Below, piece by piece: positions 24,986 through 34,156 of a stretch of 64,000 nucleotides of DNA. Below the pieces are notes generated by a model, which worked only from the letters and a program-made list of their open reading frames with translations, searched no databases and was not told where the DNA came from. The position numbers and the translations under genes were made by a program. The stretch is from DATJBF01 sp035515475. GTDB taxonomy: Bacteria > Verrucomicrobiota > Verrucomicrobiia > Palsa-1439. The DNA is taken from the NCBI GenBank assembly GCA_035515475.1, contig DATJBF010000048.1, positions 33,362-97,361 of the forward strand. Reading direction: 5' to 3'. Each line of letters begins with the position of its first letter. Position 1 is the first letter of the stretch.

Positions 24986-25537
24986 ATGCGAAAATTGCCG
25001 CGCTCGTTTTATGATCGGGACACGATTGCCGTTGCCCGGGAACTCCTTGGGAAACACCTGGTTCACGTGGAGCGCGGTCGGGAGCGGGTCGGCCGGATTG
25101 TGGAGGTGGAAGCGTATCTCGGCCCGCACGATCTGGCGGCGCATTCGTCCCGAGGATTGACCGGGCGCACGAAAGTCATGTTCGGGCCGCCGGGCCACGC
25201 TTACGTGTACCTGATCTACGGCGTGTACTACTGCATGAACGTGGTGACGGACCGCGAAGGCCACGCCTCGGCCGTATTACTGCGCGCGATCGAGCCCGTG
25301 AAAAACGTCGATGGACGCACCCAAGGGCCGGGCCTGCTCTGCCAAGCGATGCACATCGACAAACGCCTCAACGCGCACGACCTGCTCAGCGACGATTTCT
25401 ACGTGGCACCGGCGCCCACACCCGAACGGTTCGCGGTCGTCAAACGGCCGCGGGTGGGCGTGGATTACGCCGGCTCATGGGCGAAACGGCACCTGCGATT
25501 CTACATCAAAGGCAATCCGTTTGTCTCCCGGCCGTAG
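24986..25537 (+). CDS. mpg: 3-methyladenine DNA glycosylase (AAG/MPG family)
   Basis: A 183-residue enzyme of the AAG fold. It removes alkylated or deaminated purines from DNA in base-excision repair. Family blocks are FYDRDTIAVARELLGKHLVH, IVEVEAYLGPHDLAAHSSRG (with the catalytic Glu), RTKVMFGPPGHAYVYLIYGV, YYCMNVVTDREGHASAVLLR, IEPV and TQGPGLLCQAMHID. The length is normal. There is no ribosome binding site, and the -10 box is close to the ATG. The next gene follows at 57 bases. Confidence 0.95.
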   Translation: MRKLPRSFYDRDTIAVARELLGKHLVHVERGRERVGRIVEVEAYLGPHDLAAHSSRGLTGRTKVMFGPPGHAYVYLIYGVYYCMNVVTDREGHASAVLLRAIEPVKNVDGRTQGPGLLCQAMHIDKRLNAHDLLSDDFYVAPAPTPERFAVVKRPRVGVDYAGSWAKRHLRFYIKGNPFVSRP

Positions 25538-25593
25538 CCGAAAATCCGTCCTTGACCGTCTCTCCCGCGTCGTACAGGCTGGAATTGAACTTC

Positions 25594-27273
25594 ATGAAAC
25601 CGCGCATCCTCCAACGTTGTTTTCTGGTTCCACTCTTTCTCTTCATCCAACCGGCCGTCCCGGCGGCAGATGTCAACCCGCCAAGAATCGCCGGCTCATC
25701 AGTCGTCAACGTGAAAGCGTTTGGTGCCATGGGCGACGGCAAGACTCTCGATACCGATGCAATCAACAAGGCCATCGACACCGCCGCGGCCGCTGGCGGC
25801 GGCACGGTTTATTTTCCGGCGGGCACGTACGCGAGCTTCTCGGTTCACCTCAAGAGCAATATCGCGCTCTACCTCGACCAGGGCGCGACGCTGCTGGCGG
25901 CCGACCCGCCGCCCGAAGGCGCGCCCGGTGGCTACGACCCGCCCGAACCGAATGAGTGGGACCAGTATGAGGACTTCGGTCATTCGCACTGGCACAACAG
26001 CCTGATCTGGGGCGAAGAGCTTGAAAATGTTTCCATCCTCGGCCCGGGCCGGATTTTCGGCAAAGGTCTGAGCCGCGGTTGGGGCCGTAAGGATCCGCTG
26101 CCGGGACAACCGCCTCTTCCACGGCCACCCGCCGAACTGACGAATGCCCCCGCCAACGGCGTCCCGATCGGTCCGTTCGGCTACCCGAACGCGCGCGACA
26201 CGTTGCCGGCGGGCGTCGGCAACAAAGCGATCGCCCTCAAGAACTGCCGCAACGTTATCTTCCGCGATTTCACCATTTTTCACGGCGGCCACTTTGCCAT
26301 CCTCGCCACCGGGGTGGACAATTTCACCCTCGACAATCTCAAGATCGACACCAACCGCGATGGCATCGACATCGATTGCTGCCAGAACGTCCGCGTCTCG
26401 AATTGCACGGTCAACTCACCGGCCGACGACGGCATCTGCCCGAAAAGCTCGTTCGCGCTGGGCCTCATCCGCCCGACCGAGAACGTGACCATCGTGAACT
26501 GCCAGGTGAGCGGTTACGAAGAGGGGTCGTTGCTCGACGGGACGTACACGCGCATGGCAGAGAAACCCGGTGACCCCACCGGTCGAATCAAATTCGGCAC
26601 CGAAGCCAACGGCGGGTTCAAAAACATCACGATTGCCAATTGCGTGTTTGATTATTGCCGGGGGATTGCCCTGGAAGAGGTGGATGGCGGCTCCCTCGAA
26701 GACGTCAGCATCAACAACGTCACGATGCGCGACATCGTCAACGCGCCGATCTTCATTCGGCTTGGGGCGCGGTCGCGTGGCCCGGACAATCCCCCCGTGG
26801 GCATTATCCGTCGCATCAACATCAGCAATGTTATCGCCTACAACGTCGCGTCCGACCAGGGCATCCTCATCAGCGGGTTGCCCCATCATCCCATCGAAGA
26901 CGTGACGCTGAGTAACATCCGGATCCTCTATCGGGGCGGCGGCACGAAACAACAGGCCGAGCGAGCGGTGCCCGAGTACGAAAACGATTATCCCGAACCG
27001 TCGCGGTTCGGCACGATTCCGTCCTGGGGCATGTTCGCCCGCCACGTGAAAGGGCTGGACGTGAACAACGTCGAGATGGGCCTGATGAAGGACGATTTCC
27101 GACCCGCCTTGATGATCGACGACGTGAGAAACGTGGAATTCAACTTCCTCAAAGTCCCACGGGTTCAGGACGTGTCGACGTTCGTGCTCAAGCACGTCGA
27201 AGATTTCACGGTGTACCACAGCCGGCCGGTGCCCGACGCCCGACTCGATCAGGTCGACAACAAATCATTCTGA
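25594..27273 (+). CDS. Secreted glycoside hydrolase family 28 (polygalacturonase-like)
   Basis: A 559-residue protein from ATG 25594 with signal peptide MKPRILQRCFLVPLFLFIQP (cut near PAAD). The right-handed beta-helix starts with VVNVKAFGAMGDGKTLDTDA and AAGGGTVYFPAGTYASFSVH. GH28 catalytic blocks are DTNRDGIDIDCC, SPADDGICPKSS and GRIKFGTEANGG, matching the NTD, DD and RIK motifs; the GHG motif is replaced by GYEEGSLL. It should hydrolyse a galacturonan-like or related acidic or rhamno-type polysaccharide outside the cytoplasm; the exact sugar is not known. The longer frame from 25477 is a read-through of the preceding gene end. Confidence 0.9.
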   Translation: MKPRILQRCFLVPLFLFIQPAVPAADVNPPRIAGSSVVNVKAFGAMGDGKTLDTDAINKAIDTAAAAGGGTVYFPAGTYASFSVHLKSNIALYLDQGATLLAADPPPEGAPGGYDPPEPNEWDQYEDFGHSHWHNSLIWGEELENVSILGPGRIFGKGLSRGWGRKDPLPGQPPLPRPPAELTNAPANGVPIGPFGYPNARDTLPAGVGNKAIALKNCRNVIFRDFTIFHGGHFAILATGVDNFTLDNLKIDTNRDGIDIDCCQNVRVSNCTVNSPADDGICPKSSFALGLIRPTENVTIVNCQVSGYEEGSLLDGTYTRMAEKPGDPTGRIKFGTEANGGFKNITIANCVFDYCRGIALEEVDGGSLEDVSINNVTMRDIVNAPIFIRLGARSRGPDNPPVGIIRRINISNVIAYNVASDQGILISGLPHHPIEDVTLSNIRILYRGGGTKQQAERAVPEYENDYPEPSRFGTIPSWGMFARHVKGLDVNNVEMGLMKDDFRPALMIDDVRNVEFNFLKVPRVQDVSTFVLKHVEDFTVYHSRPVPDARLDQVDNKSF

Positions 27274-27334
27274 TGTTGCGCGTCGCGCAAGGTTCAGGCC
27301 GACTGCCGATTGCTGATGGCGAGCGGCTTTTCGG

Positions 27335-30300
27335 TCACGGCACCAGACGAACCCGATAGAAACGGACGGGCGCGTTGGTGGCCCCGCCCATATGAAGCAC
27401 GGTTACCTCGGTGTCATCGGTACCCAACACGACAATCGCCGGATTCAAATCAACAAAGTCGTTCGAAAAGTTGCCACTGAAGTTCGTCGTCGTCTGCAGG
27501 ATGTACCGTTTGCCACCCACCGCGGTCCAGGTGATCAGCATATCCGTGTCCTCCGGCCAGACATCGATGATCCGAAACGCCGACGCGCTATTGGTCGGAT
27601 CGGTACCCGCCTGAAATTCCTGCAGGTTGCTGAACCCATCGCCGTCGGGATCCGCAGACTCGGCTGCCTGCGGACAGTTGGTACAGCCGAAGTATTTCAT
27701 CTGCCATTGCAGCCATTGCAGTACGCTGGGATCGAGCACGTCAAATTGTCCGCTTGTTCCCGAACGGCCCGTGCCACTGGCCATCAAAACGACGTTCGTC
27801 GCAGCTTCGAGGACCGAAACCGTGCCCGTCCAAGTGCCGCCAGAGAAGTTGCCGGAGTTGGGGGGCGTCATCGACAAAGCAGAACCGTTTCCCCCGGCGA
27901 TCGTATCCAAGCACCAGCCACCATACGACTCCATGGCAATCCCGCCCACAAACGGGCTCGTGTTCGTGTAGCTCAAAGAATTCAAGAGTGTAATGCCGTC
28001 GGAGTCATAGAGGTTGCATTGCACCGATGTTGACGAATTGAATTGTACGACGGCCTTATACCATTTGTTTACCTGCCAGGTTTGATTCGTTGCTGCGAAC
28101 ACGACGGTGGTTTCATAGCCATAGCGGTGCTGACTAATGAGGATCTGCCCCGTGTTGGGTGCGGCCGCAAAAGCCCAGCAACCGTCGGCGGACGCTGCAA
28201 ATCCGAGGTAAGCCCTGCCTGCGGCCTGACCGGTATTGGTAGAAGTTTGAATCCACCACGAGAGTTGGTCTCCTAGATTGCCCAGTTGAACGTCTGTCCG
28301 GTACGCCCAATACGGGTCCTTCAACCCATAATCGCCATCGTGCGCGCAGTTGGTGGATAAAATTCCTGTCGCCTGACTGTTGACAAACATCCACGGGGAA
28401 TGAGGCCAAACCCCGCTTTCGAAGTCTTCCAATGAGTTGAGAGTGCCATTCCCCCAAGCTGTGAAACTCACAGAGTCAGTGAAATCCGTCACAGTATTAC
28501 CACCGGCGTCTTGTGCGGTGACCGTGACCGAGAACGGAATGTCGGCCCCTTGGGGCGAAGGCACAACGCTCCACCCGAACTGATGAAGCGGGCCGATCTG
28601 GACATCGAACGGATTGCTCACGCCGGCGTGTCCAGACCCGTCATCGGCGACCAACCACATATTCGTGGCCGGCTCGCTGATGGTGACGTCACCAGTCCAC
28701 TGACCAGCCGTGAAAGTCCCCGAGATCGACGGTGACATGAAAACGGCACCCACGCTGCTTGTCCCGCTCAGAGAAACCGTACCGGTAAATGCCGGGAAAA
28801 TCCCCTCACTAGCATCCCGCGCTGTAATTGTCACGGCAAAGGGCACCCCCGGAATCTGGGGACTGGAGACCGGAAAGAACGTGAAATGGTCGAGTGGTAT
28901 GACCGACAAGTGCACACTTCGGTTGGTGACAGTGCCGAACGAGTCGGATACCACTACAGAGTAGACACCGGCATCGGCCACCTGCAGATTCGTCAGGGCC
29001 AGAGTGGAATTAGTTGCTTCGGAAATGTCGACTCCATTGAATTCCCACTGGTAGCTGAACGGTGGAGAGCCAATGACCATGGTGGTCAAATTGATTGTCG
29101 TCCCAACATAACCGATCCGACTCGATGGCTGGGCGGTGAAGACCGGTGAACCGTTGCCCACCAGTGCAAGGCTGTCACAAAGGCCAGCGCCAATCGCCGT
29201 CACATGACTCAGCCCTGCCGGAATGTTGGTCTGACCGCTATCGTTCCCTCCCCAACCAATGACGGTGCCGTCTGCCTCGAGAGCCAAGCTGTGATACCAA
29301 CCGCCAGCGATGGCCACGGCATTTGTCAGCTGGGCTGGAGCGTTGGTTTGGCCATAGCCATCGTATCCCCAGCCGACTACGGTGCCATCTTCCTTTAGGG
29401 CAAGGTTGTGAAAATCGCCAGTGGCTATGGCGACGATATTCGTTAGCTCCGCGGGGGCGTTGGTTTGGCCATAGCCATCGTATCCCCAGCCAACGACGGT
29501 CTCGTCTGCCTTGAGCGCAAGGCCATGGAAGGCGCCGGCGGCGATGGCCACGACATTCTCTAAGTTGGCCGGCACGTTGGTTTGACCATAGCCATTGTAT
29601 CCCCAGCCAACGACGGTCCCGTCTACCCTGAGCGCCAAGCTGTGCAGCGCGCCGGCGGCGATGGCCATCACATTCGTTAAGCCGGTCGGCACGCTGGTCT
29701 GGCCGTAACTATTGTCGCCCCAGGCGACAACGGTCCCATCTGCCGTGAGGGCGAGACTGTGTACCTCACCTGCGGCGATGGCTACCACATTCGTTAAGCC
29801 GGTCGGCACGTCGGTCTGGCCGGAACTGTTGTCACCCCAGGCGACAACGGTGCCGTCTGCCGTGAGAGCGAGGATGTGCCCCGCACCGGCGGCGATGGCC
29901 ACGACATTCGTCAAGCCGCCCGGCACGTTGGTCTCGCCGGAAACGTTACAGCCCCAAGCGACGACCTCCGATAGCGCCAACGGAGCAGGTGCGGTCAACG
30001 CGCTCGTGTAGAGTTGCTGGATTTGGGTCGACGTCAGCGAGTGATTGTAAATCGCAACTTCATCGAGCCTGCCGTTGAACAAGCGCGAGCCGGAGGATGG
30101 GTCGTAACCAATGAGCAGCGACGCGTCGAAAGCCTGGTTCGGCTCAGTGGCAACATCGGTGAACGAATTCAGAATGCCGTTGGTTCCCACGTAAATCGTC
30201 CCGTTGGTTGGCGTCACGACCAACGCGACAAACGACCATTGGCTGGTCGGCACCGTCAAGCCGGTGCTCTCGTCCCAACGCGAGTTGTTCCAGGTGTAGC

Positions 30301-30775
30301 GCAGTTCGTTGGGAATCGAGCCCGGACCAAAGTTCAGTCCCGCACAGGTGCTGCCGCCACGGCAAAAGGCGATCCCGGTCCAGCCAGCCTGAATTCCCGA
30401 AGGATTGATCCAGCCAACGATCGTCACCGTGTTTGTGTTGAGATTCAGGGCGGGCATGGTCAGATAAGAACCGGTGGTGTAATTGAACTGGATCGCGGTG
30501 TTGTTGGTTTCGAACCCGAGGAATGGCGGATTCTGCGGGCCGCTGACGCCGGGCGTGACGCTCGCGCTGATGGTCCCATTATAGGAACCAAGGAGATCGA
30601 CGGCGACAGTCGCGTCGTTGGTCTCGTTCAACCGCCAGTACGCAACCGGGTTGGCATTGGTGACCGACTGCCAGTAGCCGCTCGTCGAAAGCTGGGCTTG
30701 GGCAGAAAGGCACTGCGCAGCCATCAAGATGAAGCAACCACATACCGCCCGGCGTTGCATGCGCTTCTCCATCAT
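27335..30775 (-). CDS. Giant secreted LamG-RCC1-Ig protein with conserved C-terminal module
   Basis: A 1146-residue protein from ATG 30775 (MMEKRMQRRAVCGCFILMAA, signal cut near SAQA). Order: LamG/concanavalin-type domain (about 30-260, VAYWRLNETNDATVAVDLLG); seven RCC1 repeats of 39 residues (about 265-545, unit VAIAAGEVHSLALTADGTVV); an Ig-like domain (SYQWEFNGVDIS); and two FxITARD-type Ig domains. The second of these is split by about 150 residues starting DFESGVWPHSPWMFVNS. At the end, DPDGDGFSNLQEFQAGTDPT is followed by a beta domain finishing FYRVRLVP. It probably sits on or is released from the cell surface and binds glycans or proteins. The longer frame to 30892 has no signal sequence. 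Confidence 0.85.
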   Translation of the reverse strand: MMEKRMQRRAVCGCFILMAAQCLSAQAQLSTSGYWQSVTNANPVAYWRLNETNDATVAVDLLGSYNGTISASVTPGVSGPQNPPFLGFETNNTAIQFNYTTGSYLTMPALNLNTNTVTIVGWINPSGIQAGWTGIAFCRGGSTCAGLNFGPGSIPNELRYTWNNSRWDESTGLTVPTSQWSFVALVVTPTNGTIYVGTNGILNSFTDVATEPNQAFDASLLIGYDPSSGSRLFNGRLDEVAIYNHSLTSTQIQQLYTSALTAPAPLALSEVVAWGCNVSGETNVPGGLTNVVAIAAGAGHILALTADGTVVAWGDNSSGQTDVPTGLTNVVAIAAGEVHSLALTADGTVVAWGDNSYGQTSVPTGLTNVMAIAAGALHSLALRVDGTVVGWGYNGYGQTNVPANLENVVAIAAGAFHGLALKADETVVGWGYDGYGQTNAPAELTNIVAIATGDFHNLALKEDGTVVGWGYDGYGQTNAPAQLTNAVAIAGGWYHSLALEADGTVIGWGGNDSGQTNIPAGLSHVTAIGAGLCDSLALVGNGSPVFTAQPSSRIGYVGTTINLTTMVIGSPPFSYQWEFNGVDISEATNSTLALTNLQVADAGVYSVVVSDSFGTVTNRSVHLSVIPLDHFTFFPVSSPQIPGVPFAVTITARDASEGIFPAFTGTVSLSGTSSVGAVFMSPSISGTFTAGQWTGDVTISEPATNMWLVADDGSGHAGVSNPFDVQIGPLHQFGWSVVPSPQGADIPFSVTVTAQDAGGNTVTDFTDSVSFTAWGNGTLNSLEDFESGVWPHSPWMFVNSQATGILSTNCAHDGDYGLKDPYWAYRTDVQLGNLGDQLSWWIQTSTNTGQAAGRAYLGFAASADGCWAFAAAPNTGQILISQHRYGYETTVVFAATNQTWQVNKWYKAVVQFNSSTSVQCNLYDSDGITLLNSLSYTNTSPFVGGIAMESYGGWCLDTIAGGNGSALSMTPPNSGNFSGGTWTGTVSVLEAATNVVLMASGTGRSGTSGQFDVLDPSVLQWLQWQMKYFGCTNCPQAAESADPDGDGFSNLQEFQAGTDPTNSASAFRIIDVWPEDTDMLITWTAVGGKRYILQTTTNFSGNFSNDFVDLNPAIVVLGTDDTEVTVLHMGGATNAPVRFYRVRLVP
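29170..29970 (-). repeat. 117-base tandem repeat array encoding RCC1 units
   Basis: About seven units of 117 bases encode 39-residue RCC1 blades. Nucleotide identity between neighbouring units is visibly high (the blocks ACGTTGGTTTGACCATAGCC and GGCGATGGCCACGACATT recur). Seven units would close a seven-bladed propeller. Confidence 0.85.
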
Positions 30776-30940
30776 CCAGCCTTCGTCGTGCCCTGAGACT
30801 GATTCGCCGGCTCCCCAACCAGCGACGCAGAGGCTAGCAGTTTCCTCGTTTGCAGTCGAGGAGGAAATTTGTGACGGCGGGCGCTCCACCACGGCAGCTT
30901 CGCGTTACCGCTGACTGGGTTACGGCTGCTAGCGTCCCCC

Positions 30941-31963
30941 CTATGGCACCAGTCGGACGCGGTAGAAGCGGATGGGAGCGTTGGTCGCGGCCCCCACGTC
31001 CAGCGCAGTCACCTCTGTCTCACCCGTGCCGGATAGGACTAACGCCGCGCCCAAATCAACGAAGGCGTTCGAGACGCCGCCACTGAAGTTCGTCGTCGTC
31101 TGCAGGATGTACCGTTTGCCACCCACCGCGGTCCACGTGATCAGCATGTCGCCATCGTCCGGCATCATCTCAACGATCCGGAAAGCGGAGGCGCCATTGG
31201 TCGGGTCGGTTCCAGCTTGAAACTCCGCCAGATTCGTGAACCCGTCGCCATCCGGGTCGGCACCGGCGACACCGCTCGTGTTGTCCAGCCCGAAGTACTG
31301 AACCTGCCACGAGTCCGGGATTCCGTCGCCGGCATAGATACCAAAATCATCGGGGTTCGTGTCCATGACCAGCAGACTTACACTATTGCTCGCGCCGAGA
31401 TGGTAGCCCACGATTGTGCCGGTCGCGTTGGTGTAGACGTTCGCCGTTGTCACCGTCCCGCCGGCGCTGATGGCGGCAATCGGGTATGGCTCGTTGGGAC
31501 TGCTCCAGTCGACATCAGAGCCGGACAAGACGATCACCGTCGCGTCGTCGAGCGTGGCCGCGGCGCTCAATTGGGCGGCGCTCGACTCATCGGCCGGATT
31601 TGGAGTCACCGCGATGTCCAAACCGGTCACTTCGTAGAGTTGGCCGATGTAACCGTGCCGCATCGTGATGGCTGGTGCGACCGCAGTGGAGATACCGCCG
31701 ATCCCACCGATACTGCCATCCAACCTGTAATGGGCGCTGGTGATGTGCTGACCGCCGCCGTCAACCGTGCTCACCACCTTGGTGGCAGATCGGCCCGGAT
31801 TGGACAACATGATGAAAACGAGGGCGCCCAGAAAGAGCCGATGGCAGGCCGCCCGTCTGCCGCTGTTTGCGGCGGCGCAAACGGAAGCGGTTGGGCTGAA
31901 ACTGCGGGCGGGTTGCGCCGCGACGTCCCTACCAAGAATGCGCCTGGCGATTGATTCGCTCAT
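30941..31963 (-). CDS. Secreted protein with the shared C-terminal module
   Basis: A 340-residue protein starting MSESIARRILGRDVAAQPAR. A long basic N-region precedes the hydrophobic HRLFLGALVFIMLSNPGRSA, a late signal peptide. The mature N-terminal half (VVSTVDGGGQHITSAHYRLD, MRHGYIGQLYEVTGLDIAVT) is of a type I have seen in Verrucomicrobiota secreted proteins but cannot name. The second half has the DPDGDGFTNLAEFQAGTDPT calcium-type repeat, MLITWTAVGGKRYILQTTTN and the ending FYRVRLVP, nearly identical to two neighbouring proteins. It lies 21 bases after the Kelch gene and is probably cotranscribed with it. Confidence 0.78.
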   Translation of the reverse strand: MSESIARRILGRDVAAQPARSFSPTASVCAAANSGRRAACHRLFLGALVFIMLSNPGRSATKVVSTVDGGGQHITSAHYRLDGSIGGIGGISTAVAPAITMRHGYIGQLYEVTGLDIAVTPNPADESSAAQLSAAATLDDATVIVLSGSDVDWSSPNEPYPIAAISAGGTVTTANVYTNATGTIVGYHLGASNSVSLLVMDTNPDDFGIYAGDGIPDSWQVQYFGLDNTSGVAGADPDGDGFTNLAEFQAGTDPTNGASAFRIVEMMPDDGDMLITWTAVGGKRYILQTTTNFSGGVSNAFVDLGAALVLSGTGETEVTALDVGAATNAPIRFYRVRLVP

Positions 31964-31984
31964 GTTAACCAGCCTGGTGTTGGC

Positions 31985-33580
31985 TTACTGCTTCTGGAAC
32001 AGAAAATACTGACCCAGTTTTGCGCCCATGGTGTACGAGTACGAGCCCGAGGCCCACACATCGTTGAGATCGCTCCCGTTGTATCCACCCAGTACCCACA
32101 TCTGGTTATTAAACACGACCGCCGCGTGTCTGGCCCGTGCGCTCCACGGCGCGGCGGGGGCCACTTGCACCCAATCGACGCCGTTCGTCGATGCCCACAC
32201 GTCGCTGTGAAAGTTGCCGTCGTCGCCCCCCAGCACCCAGATGCGCCCATCGAGCACAACCGCCGCGGCGCTGTTGCGTCCGGTCCATGGCGCGGCGGCG
32301 GTCACTTGCGTCCAGTCGACCCCGTTCGTCGACGACCACACGTCGTTGCGGAAGGTGCCGTCGTCGCCCCCCAGCACCCACATTCGGTTATTGAACGCGA
32401 CCGCCGGGTACCTGGCCCGTGCGCTCCACGGCGCGGCGGCGGTCACTTGCGTCCAGTCGACCCCGTTCGTCGACGACCACACGTCGTTATAGTAACCTCC
32501 GTCGAATCCCCCGAGCACCCACATCTGGTTATTGAACACGACCGCCGCATGCCTCGCCCGTGCACTCCACGCAGCGGCGGCGGTCACCTGCGTCCAATCG
32601 ACACCGTTCGTCGACGACCACACGTCGTTGCGGAACGTGCCGTCGTCGCCGCCGAGTACCCAGATTCGCCCGTTGAACGCGACCACCCCGGGTCGGGCCC
32701 GGGCGCTCCACGGCGCGGCGTTGGTCGCTTGCGTCCAATCGACACCGTTCGTCGACGCCCACACATCGTTGTAGTACACGCCGTCGGATCCTCCCAGTAC
32801 CCACATCTGTCCATTGAGCACGACCGCCCCGTGGCCCCATCGTGCCGGCCACGCGGCCGCGCTGGTCACCTGCATCCAGTTGTTGGAAACGCCGGATTCG
32901 GTCATCGGGGCATATCCCGCCGCGTCCAGCGCCGCATTGCCGGCGGTTGGGGAAAGCACGATTGTGCCCGAGGGAACCACCCCGACTCCCGGCGCCATAT
33001 TGGCCGCGGTGATGGTGTTGCTGGCTATAGCGGCTGACGTAATCGCGCCCGTGGCGATGTTGGCGGTGGTGATGGCGTTGTTGGCGAGTTGGCTGGTGCC
33101 GACCGCGCCATTGGCAATCGCTGCGGCAGTCACCGCGCCCGAAGCGAGCTTGTTGCTGGTGATGGCTCCATCAGGTACGTTGTCAGCCATCAACGCGTAG
33201 CCCACGGCGGTGATACGCTGGTCGGGACTTAGTTGCTGCAGGCCGGCTCCGCTATTGAACCATACGCGCAAACGTACGTCGGAATTCGTAAACACCGATG
33301 CCGATATGGCGTCCATGTTGGCAATCGTGACATCACCGAGCGGCACCGAGTACAAACCCGTGGCAACGGGCAAGGAGACAAAGCTGTCGCCATTGCTCCA
33401 GTAGGTGGCCGCGCCGGTGCCGTCCACCAGGGCGAACTTGAACTGGCCGGTCCCATCGAAGTTTGTACCATCGACGCTGACGCGCCCCTGGTAGTTGATG
33501 ATCTGCGGCACCTGCCCCGGGACCATGCAGGCTGGCAGCAGGCAACCCGTTACGAGGACGATCATGGCAAATCTGTTCAT
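31985..33580 (-). CDS. Secreted six-bladed Kelch-type propeller protein
   Basis: A 531-residue protein from ATG 33580 (MNRFAMIVLVTGCLLPACM, an export signal that may be a lipoprotein type), preceded by AGAAGGA. Residues about 25-130 hold the domain with NYQGRVSVDGTNFDGTGQFK found in many secreted proteins of this group. Residues about 130-230 are a low-complexity region of short repeats (AITSNKLASGAVTAAAIANG). Residues about 245-515 hold six Kelch blades of 47 residues (unit MWVLGGDDGTFRNDVWSSTN). It lacks the DPDGDG module of its neighbours. It is likely a surface or secreted adhesin or sensor; the role is inferred. The longer frame to 33868 covers noncoding repeat sequence. Confidence 0.82.
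   Translation of the reverse strand: MNRFAMIVLVTGCLLPACMVPGQVPQIINYQGRVSVDGTNFDGTGQFKFALVDGTGAATYWSNGDSFVSLPVATGLYSVPLGDVTIANMDAISASVFTNSDVRLRVWFNSGAGLQQLSPDQRITAVGYALMADNVPDGAITSNKLASGAVTAAAIANGAVGTSQLANNAITTANIATGAITSAAIASNTITAANMAPGVGVVPSGTIVLSPTAGNAALDAAGYAPMTESGVSNNWMQVTSAAAWPARWGHGAVVLNGQMWVLGGSDGVYYNDVWASTNGVDWTQATNAAPWSARARPGVVAFNGRIWVLGGDDGTFRNDVWSSTNGVDWTQVTAAAAWSARARHAAVVFNNQMWVLGGFDGGYYNDVWSSTNGVDWTQVTAAAPWSARARYPAVAFNNRMWVLGGDDGTFRNDVWSSTNGVDWTQVTAAAPWTGRNSAAAVVLDGRIWVLGGDDGNFHSDVWASTNGVDWVQVAPAAPWSARARHAAVVFNNQMWVLGGYNGSDLNDVWASGSYSYTMGAKLGQYFLFQKQ
32030..32870 (-). repeat. 141-base tandem repeat array encoding Kelch units
   Basis: Six units of 141 bases. For example GTCACTTGCGTCCAGTCGAC occurs at 32301 and 32442, exactly one unit apart. 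Identity between the middle units is very high, so the array is recent or under gene conversion. Confidence 0.9.
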
Positions 33581-34156
33581 GGTAATTCCTTCTCTAACGA
33601 CGTCTGTCGTTCGAATCTGGTGGTCGCTGTAGAAACCCTGTGCGGTAAGGCCAGTCGGGGAGAGAGCGTCAGCGTAACCCCCACGTTGATCAGCGCAGCA
33701 AGCGCGCTTTCGAATCGGCCCATAGGAGACGCCGTGGGCGATGATGCCGCCCAACACGCTCCAACGCCTCCGCAGTTCGTGGTGGCCATCACGTATCACT
33801 CCCATCAACCCCACCCCGATCCTGCGCTCGTGCAGACAAGACGCCTGAGCGCCTCCAACAAGACTCACGGACGGGCCGACCCGGAAACCTATACATCTCG
33901 CGTCGGCCCAAGGTCAAGCCGTTTCGAAGCCATGCTTGGGAACCGGCGGGCACGTGGTGATCGGCATCGAAAGTGGTTAACTCCTTATTCGTGACAAACC
34001 ACAGTCGAGGGGCCGGCCGGGAACCGTACGAGGGCAACTTCTCCTTTGCGAGCCGGTGCACTGTGGCAAGATGCAACGACCCAGGCGAGCAAATGAGGCA
34101 AGTGGGCGCGTCGATTCCAACCGACCCGGTGCGCCAAGTACGTCACGGCGCGTCAT
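33581..34156. other. 576-base intergenic region upstream of the Kelch gene
   Basis: No gene is supported. It holds a ribosome binding site next to 33580 and, near 33825-33850, a CAGGCGTCTTGTCTG-like palindrome that gives the recognisable spurious peptide GGAQASCLHERR on the minus strand, a hallmark of a dispersed palindromic repeat. Nothing else is recognised. Confidence 0.5.

Noticed and set aside
29170..32870. Regularly spaced repeats that could suggest CRISPR
   Set aside because: Periods of 117 and 141 bases stay in frame, encode RCC1 and Kelch blades, and have no unique spacers or cas genes.
33581..33868. N-terminal extension of the Kelch protein
   Set aside because: It lacks a signal peptide at its start and contains the GGAQASCLHERR peptide typical of a translated palindromic repeat; ATG 33580 has a ribosome binding site and an export signal.
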